NCBI GenBank assembly: GCA_900553035.1
Contig: USCC01000038.1
Coordinates: forward strand, 1 to 18,200
Reading direction: 5' to 3'
DNA length: 18,200 nucleotides
Origin: an uncultured Rhodospirillaceae bacterium
GTDB lineage: Bacteria > Pseudomonadota > Alphaproteobacteria > CAAGCB01 > CAG-977
Part shown: piece after piece, positions 14,420 to 18,200 of the stretch
Layout of the letters: every line of letters starts with the position of its first letter
How positions within the stretch are numbered: position 1 is the stretch's first letter
Program-made: the position numbers and the translations under genes
The notes under the pieces: generated by a model
What the model saw: the letters and a program-made list of their open reading frames with translations, nothing else
What the model was told of the DNA's origin: nothing
Database searches by the model: none

Positions 14420-15259
14420 CTAAATGAATGAACACCAGACCGGCGCATGATCCGACGCTTTTTCCCGGCCGCGGAAAGCGGTGCTGACGCCGGCTTTGTC
14501 CAGACGGTCGGCAAAAAACGGGGACAGAAATATATGATCCAGGAGAATGCCGTTGTTTTTCGGCCATGCTCCCGCCTGATAATCCCAATAGGAATAAAGG
14601 GGGAATTCGGGGGCGCGGGCACGCAGGGCGTTTGTCAGCCCCGCAAAGTGCAGTGCCCTGAAACGCTCGCGGACGGCCGGAACCGTAAAGGCGCCACCGC
14701 TGAAAACACGGGGATCGTACACATCCCCGTCAAATTCAATGACATTGAAATCACCGCCCAGAATGAACGGATCGTCCTGCTTCATCAGGATGTCCACCTG
14801 TTTTTTCAGGGCGTCCAGCCAGGCTGTTTTGTATTCCAGCCTTTCCGTTCCTTCGGGATCAGAGGCCGAAGGCTGGCCGTTGGGCACATAGACGGAAATA
14901 AAGCGTGCGCCGTCACGGGTGCGGGCTTCAATATACCGAGCCTGCTCACCGCCGTCCGGTGCGCCGGGCAGAGTGTCCCGTACAAGTTCCGCCGGTGCAC
15001 GGGTCAGCACCGCCACGCCGTTGTAGCTTTTCTGCCCCTTTGCCAGCACGTGGTAACCTTCCGCAGTCATTTCAAAAACAGGAAAAGCGTCCGTCTCTGT
15101 TTTGATTTCCTGAAGCAGAACGACATCAGGGGCGTATTCCTTCAAATACGCCGAAAGCAGAGGCAGCCGCGCTTTGATTGAATTGACGTTCCATGACGCA
15201 ACGGAAAACGCTTTTATATCCGAAAGCGGCGCAGTTATGTGTTCAGGGCCTTCGTCCAT
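14420..15259 (-). CDS. xth: Exodeoxyribonuclease III
   Basis: ExoIII is a Mg2+-dependent nuclease of base excision repair that cuts at abasic sites and removes 3' blocking groups. The 279-residue protein shows all signature residues: WNVN (23-26), catalytic Glu51 in LLQEIKTE, Tyr124 in VYVPNGQ, Asp170 and Asn172 in GGDFNV, Asp241 in LDHIFLS, and Asp270-His271 in KASDHAPVW. The length is usual. The ATG at 15259 has no recognisable ribosome binding site and gives an extra ~18 residues before the core (SVASWNVN); there is no later ATG near the core, so I keep it. It shares a ~160-base divergent intergenic region with the HELTH-pair operon and leads the two-gene unit with the CNNM gene. Confidence 0.95.
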   Translation of the reverse strand: MDEGPEHITAPLSDIKAFSVASWNVNSIKARLPLLSAYLKEYAPDVVLLQEIKTETDAFPVFEMTAEGYHVLAKGQKSYNGVAVLTRAPAELVRDTLPGAPDGGEQARYIEARTRDGARFISVYVPNGQPSASDPEGTERLEYKTAWLDALKKQVDILMKQDDPFILGGDFNVIEFDGDVYDPRVFSGGAFTVPAVRERFRALHFAGLTNALRARAPEFPLYSYWDYQAGAWPKNNGILLDHIFLSPFFADRLDKAGVSTAFRGREKASDHAPVWCSFI

Positions 15260-15321
15260 TGTTTTTGTTTGTAAAATAACCTTCGCTGGTGTTTTGCCGT
15301 TTTTTTATTTAATACAGGAAA

Positions 15322-15354
15322 AAAGCGTATAAATCTACTTAATTTGTACGCTTT
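15322..15354. repeat. Inverted repeat in the divergent xth/HELTH intergenic region
   Basis: AAAGCGTA (15322-15329) and TACGCTTT (15347-15354) form a perfect 8-bp palindrome with a 17-base A/T-rich centre. On the minus strand the stem is followed by a run of T's, so it might act as an attenuator in the xth leader. It could also be an operator for the divergent genes. The ~160-base gap holds nothing else except the plus-strand promoter. Confidence 0.5.
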
Positions 15355-15364
15355 GGAAAAAAGA

Positions 15365-15393
15365 TTGTGTTCTCGGACATCGGCCTTTAGAAT
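15365..15393 (+). promoter_or_regulatory. Promoter of the HELTH-pair operon
   Basis: TAGAAT (15388-15393) matches the -10 consensus at five of six positions. TTGTGT (15365-15370), with a 17-base spacer, keeps the TTG of the -35. The start point would be about 20 bases before the GTG at 15421, leaving room for the AAAGGG ribosome binding site at 15408-15413. Confidence 0.5.
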
Positions 15394-15420
15394 AAAAACA
15401 AAGTTGCAAAGGGTCTGTCT

Positions 15421-17262
15421 GTGTTCGTAACAATACACCGTCTGCTGTCGGCCATGTCTCCTTTCTTCCGCCTGATCGCGGGGATTGTGGCGTTGTATGC
15501 TGCCGTCACGGTTGAAAAAGAGCCACAGCCCGGCGGCGAGTTTTTTCAGGATATAATCGTTTCGGTGTCCAAAAACGGCGTTACACTTCCGAAGCTGCCT
15601 TTTTTCGATCCTTCTTTATATCCTGCGGGCCGGGCGTCTGTCCGGCCTGAAAACGAATATGTCCAGAAACTTCCGAAACGTACGGAGCCGTCACGTCCCC
15701 TGATTGATGAAATTCCGGAAGCCCCTGTCCGAAGGCCGCCTCCTGCGCGGCCGGCAGAGGTGCGTTCGCCTTTCGTACAGAAAGCCGCTCCGCCCTCTGG
15801 GGCTGTGGAACAGCCGGGCAGAAAGCTGACGGCATCCGAAAAATACGGCGGCCGCACCGACTTTAAGATTGATAAGGAAAAAGGCGAAATACAAATCGGA
15901 AATATGAGAGGACGCCTGCCTTCGCGCGGAGAAGTCAAAACCGCGACGAAAGAGCGGCTCGTGGAAATGTTTCAGGGGATGAAAGCGCAGAAAGGGGGCA
16001 ATGTTTCCGATGGACAGATCGAAAATCTGGCGGCAATGATTATTGACAAGATGCCAGAGGAGAAATTTGATATCACCGAGGAAAATATTGTCATCGGTCG
16101 TCCGAATTTGCAATCTGAGCTGGCATCAGGGCGCCTTCCGCCGCAGGGAGCACCCCGGACGGAAAAAAAGGCGGAGCTTCCGTTTTTTTCAAATCCGCCC
16201 CCCCGTGAACCGCCGGCTCGACCTTCAATGCCGTCCCCTTCTGTACGGGCGCCGTCTCCGCCGGTACCTTCCGCGCGTCATGTTCCGCCGTCTCCGCCCG
16301 GACGTTCCGCTCCGTCGGTTCCGGTAAACAGTGTTCCGTCCGGCCGGAAACCTGCCGTAAATAATGCCCCGGCGGCTTCCGTTGATCGCGCCCCGAGCGC
16401 CGTTCCGCGTCAGTATGCCTCTCTGCCGCCGCCAGGGCGTCCCGCCGTCCGGAAACAAAGCCCCGTTCCGGATCCGGTCATGGAATTGAACGTTTTGTAC
16501 GGAAGGGTTTTTTACAGCCATCATTCAACGATAGCCGAACTTTCCGCCGGAAGAGAGAATACGACAGGGGATACGACAGGCCTGGCCAATTCACAGCGGT
16601 CGCGGATTTTTTTTAATTTATGGCTGAATCCGGATGGAACGGTAAAAAAGCTTTTCCTTGAAGGAGGGTATTCCGTCTTTTTGGTCGATGTCGCGTATGA
16701 ATATCTTCCGGAAACATCTCTTTTTAATAAAACATTAAAGCATGAATTAACGCATGTTGCTTTATATCGAATAACGGCAGAACAATATATGCGGAGCCTG
16801 GCGGCGGAAATTGTGGCACGCGTGCGTAAAATGCCCCCGCAGTCCAAACTGGAGTATATTAATGCGATTACGCCACTGATTGATGAGTATGCCCTGAAAA
16901 TGGATAATGAGGCGGAACGACGGAACAACCTGATTGACGGTGAAGAAAATTACAATTACCAGTTCCATCAGCTGTATCAGTCCAAGAAATATGCCGAAGA
17001 TTCTGGAAAAAAGCGGGAGCCGTGTTCAGAGAGCCCCGGTCAATGCCGTCTGATGGAAGAGAAAAGACGGAAAATCCGGCAGAATAACCTGGAGCGGTTT
17101 AAAAAATATAACGCGGCTTATGAGAGGGCATGGGACATGTTGTTTGAAAGACGCAATGAGGAAATTCTGGCCGATCTTCAGACGAGATATCAGGAAGTTG
17201 AGGTTTCAAAAGGGCCGGACGGCGTCCGGAAATATGTGTTGAAAGGACGCCTTCAAAAATGA
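15421..17262 (+). CDS. Membrane-anchored protein with proline-rich linker and C-terminal HELTH domain
   Basis: Not a recognised named family. The 613-residue protein starts at GTG 15421, with AAAGGG seven bases upstream; ATG 15454 is an alternative. One hydrophobic segment near the N-terminus (FFRLIAGIVALYAAVTV, about residues 15-31) could be a signal anchor. Residues ~70-135 and ~237-360 are proline-rich and probably extended. The C-terminal domain carries HELTH at 441-445, an HExxH metalloprotease motif, then a helical stretch with Glu497, Arg500, Asp506, Asn510 and Tyr513. From about residue 360 onward it is paralogous to the following gene: the domain start (VMELNVLYGRVFY), IFFNLWLNPDGTVKKL and LKHELTHVA all have counterparts there. 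A further ~80 charged residues (KRRKIRQNNLERFKKYN) may form a coiled coil. The pattern HExxH with a later R-x-x-x-x-x-D recalls the secreted DUF922-type proteases, but I do not claim membership. The stop overlaps the next start. Confidence 0.7.
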   Translation: MFVTIHRLLSAMSPFFRLIAGIVALYAAVTVEKEPQPGGEFFQDIIVSVSKNGVTLPKLPFFDPSLYPAGRASVRPENEYVQKLPKRTEPSRPLIDEIPEAPVRRPPPARPAEVRSPFVQKAAPPSGAVEQPGRKLTASEKYGGRTDFKIDKEKGEIQIGNMRGRLPSRGEVKTATKERLVEMFQGMKAQKGGNVSDGQIENLAAMIIDKMPEEKFDITEENIVIGRPNLQSELASGRLPPQGAPRTEKKAELPFFSNPPPREPPARPSMPSPSVRAPSPPVPSARHVPPSPPGRSAPSVPVNSVPSGRKPAVNNAPAASVDRAPSAVPRQYASLPPPGRPAVRKQSPVPDPVMELNVLYGRVFYSHHSTIAELSAGRENTTGDTTGLANSQRSRIFFNLWLNPDGTVKKLFLEGGYSVFLVDVAYEYLPETSLFNKTLKHELTHVALYRITAEQYMRSLAAEIVARVRKMPPQSKLEYINAITPLIDEYALKMDNEAERRNNLIDGEENYNYQFHQLYQSKKYAEDSGKKREPCSESPGQCRLMEEKRRKIRQNNLERFKKYNAAYERAWDMLFERRNEEILADLQTRYQEVEVSKGPDGVRKYVLKGRLQK

Positions 17263-17969
17263 ATGTGAAAAAGTCTGTTTTTCTTTCTGCGGCCGTTTTT
17301 TTGATGACTTCCGGCGCCTTTGCCGCACAGAGAAGCGGGTTTTCAACTTTTCTGGATCGGGTGCACACCATGGTCGGCGGCACGGAAGCCGAAGCGCCGA
17401 AACCCCGGCGGCCTTCCGTCAAGCCTGAAGTCATCCTGAAAATGGATCAGGGCAATATCTCGTATATCTACCGGAACAAAATCGTGCAGTGCGGCGGCGG
17501 AACAGCGGCAGGATGTACGAATTCGGAAATTTTCATGGAACCGCTGTTGCTGGATTTCAATGCTCAGGGGGAAATCAGCAAAATTCACCTGACTCTGGGA
17601 ATTGAAAATCTGTGGGTGGAGGTCTCGACGGAATATCCGAAAGGAAGCTGTCAGTTTGATGTCGTTCTGAAGCACGAACTGACGCACGTTGCGTTTGCCC
17701 GCAGTGCTCTGGCACGCTACGGCCCGGCGATGGCGCGCGCGATTGTCCTGGAGGCCGAAAAGCTGCCTGTGCCGATCACACAGGAGTCGTACAACCGCCT
17801 TGTCGATATTGCGAATCGTTACTTTACACAAATGGTGCAGGAGAAAACGCGTCAGGATGACCTGCTGGATTCTCAGGGGAACAATTCCTATCAATGGGAG
17901 CAGTGTGCCGCCGTCCGCGGTCCGGACGGGCAGGTCCGCGAAAGGAAGTTTTACCGCCGCCGCAGATAA
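17259..17969 (+). CDS. Secreted protein with HELTH motif, paralogue of the preceding gene's C-terminus
   Basis: The 236-residue product opens with a clear signal peptide (MNVKKSVFLSAAVFLMTSGAFA, likely cut after residue 22). It then has a basic, proline-containing linker (residues ~45-60) and a domain with HELTH at 139-143. Aligned on that motif with the preceding protein, Glu195, Arg198, Asp204, Asn208 and Tyr211 fall at exactly the same distances (+56, +59, +65, +69, +72), with no gap. Cysteines in the domain (QCGGG, GCTN, GSCQF, EQCA) suggest disulphides in the periplasm. The ATG overlaps the previous TGA as ATGA, so translation is coupled; AAAGGA lies upstream at 17242-17247. HExxH plus a downstream acidic residue suggests a zinc peptidase, resembling DUF922-type secreted proteases. 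Substrate unknown; activity is inference. Confidence 0.75.
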   Translation: MNVKKSVFLSAAVFLMTSGAFAAQRSGFSTFLDRVHTMVGGTEAEAPKPRRPSVKPEVILKMDQGNISYIYRNKIVQCGGGTAAGCTNSEIFMEPLLLDFNAQGEISKIHLTLGIENLWVEVSTEYPKGSCQFDVVLKHELTHVAFARSALARYGPAMARAIVLEAEKLPVPITQESYNRLVDIANRYFTQMVQEKTRQDDLLDSQGNNSYQWEQCAAVRGPDGQVRERKFYRRRR

Positions 17970-17995
17970 AGCATAGTAATCCCCCCGGATTTATG

Positions 17996-18001
17996 TATAA
18001 T
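17996..18001 (+). promoter_or_regulatory. Candidate -10 box of the dGTPase gene
   Basis: A perfect TATAAT lies 34 bases before the ATG at 18036. No good -35 is seen at 16-18 bases upstream. The leader of roughly 28 bases contains no strong ribosome binding site. Confidence 0.4.
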
Positions 18002-18035
18002 ACTGCCGGTTTGTCTTTAAAACGGGTGTCAGACA

Positions 18036-18200
18036 ATGGATTTAGCTCCTTACGCTACGGATGCCGAAAAAACGCGCGGCCGCCTCTATCCCGAACGGGA
18101 AGCGCCGTACCGCACGTGTTTTCAGCGGGATCGTGACCGGATCATTCATTCCGAAGCGTTTCGACGCCTGGAATCAAAAACACAGGTTTTCGTATATCAT
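18036..18200 (+). CDS. dgt: dGTP triphosphohydrolase-like protein, N-terminal fragment
   Basis: The 55 codons before the window edge encode the start of an HD-domain deoxynucleoside triphosphate triphosphohydrolase: YPEREAPYRTCFQRDRDRIIHSEAFRRLESKTQVFVYH. The block FQRDRDRIIHSxAFRRLxxKTQVF is highly characteristic of the type found in alphaproteobacteria, which releases triphosphate from dGTP and related nucleotides and lowers dNTP pools. The HD metal-binding residues lie beyond the window. The ATG at 18036 matches the expected N-terminus of the family (APYA followed by TRGR). A TATAAT box is 34 bases upstream. Confidence 0.93.
   Translation, partial: MDLAPYATDAEKTRGRLYPEREAPYRTCFQRDRDRIIHSEAFRRLESKTQVFVYH

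Overview
The window looks like a piece of a draft or metagenomic genome from an alphaproteobacterium. Three things support this: UvrA has the CPVS variant of its first zinc finger, which I recall as common in alphaproteobacterial UvrA; a GTTC-N7-ATTC sequence close to the alphaproteobacterial LexA operator sits in the uvrA promoter; and SerA, GlgC, UvrA, ExoIII and the dGTPase are all of proteobacterial type. I cannot name the genus. The first ~590 bases do not fit. They encode, on the minus strand, a pseudouridine synthase with Firmicute-like style and codon choice (frequent ATA and AGG), and they join the middle of serA at a short inverted repeat. I read this as a probable chimeric assembly join.

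Layout. 1-~595 (-): pseudouridine synthase fragment running into a second, similar domain. 599-1198 (+): C-terminal half of serA, then a hairpin and a promoter. 1358-2632 (+): glgC with a terminator. 2681-3391 (+): membrane protein with an HEMTH motif. About 3508-4255: six ~130-bp repeats arranged as three A-B dimers, with no convincing gene. 4295-5122 and 5180-6205 (-): an MBL-fold hydrolase and a HAD-family phosphatase, probably co-transcribed. 6311-6841 (+): small exported cysteine-containing protein. 6958-9732 (+): uvrA. 9766-10102 (+): two small related ORFs in tandem, one overlapping the uvrA terminator. 10231-10839, 10930-11850 and 11909-12472 (+): SAM methyltransferase, EamA-type permease and P-loop kinase. 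About 12557-12935 (-): broken AadA-like nucleotidyltransferase. 13031-14392 and 14420-15259 (-): CNNM/CBS transporter-like protein and exodeoxyribonuclease III, likely one operon (xth first). 15421-17262 and 17259-17969 (+): a translationally coupled pair of exported proteins that share a C-terminal HELTH domain. 18036-18200 (+): start of a dGTPase gene.

Functionally, several genes concern DNA repair or nucleotide pools (uvrA, xth, dgt), and the rest are central metabolism or housekeeping (serA, glgC). The parts least explained by known systems are the coupled HELTH pair, the dimeric repeat array and the duplicated small ORFs after uvrA. The HELTH pair is the best candidate for an undescribed system: one long protein with a membrane anchor and proline-rich linker, one short secreted protein, and identical spacing of possible metal ligands in both.
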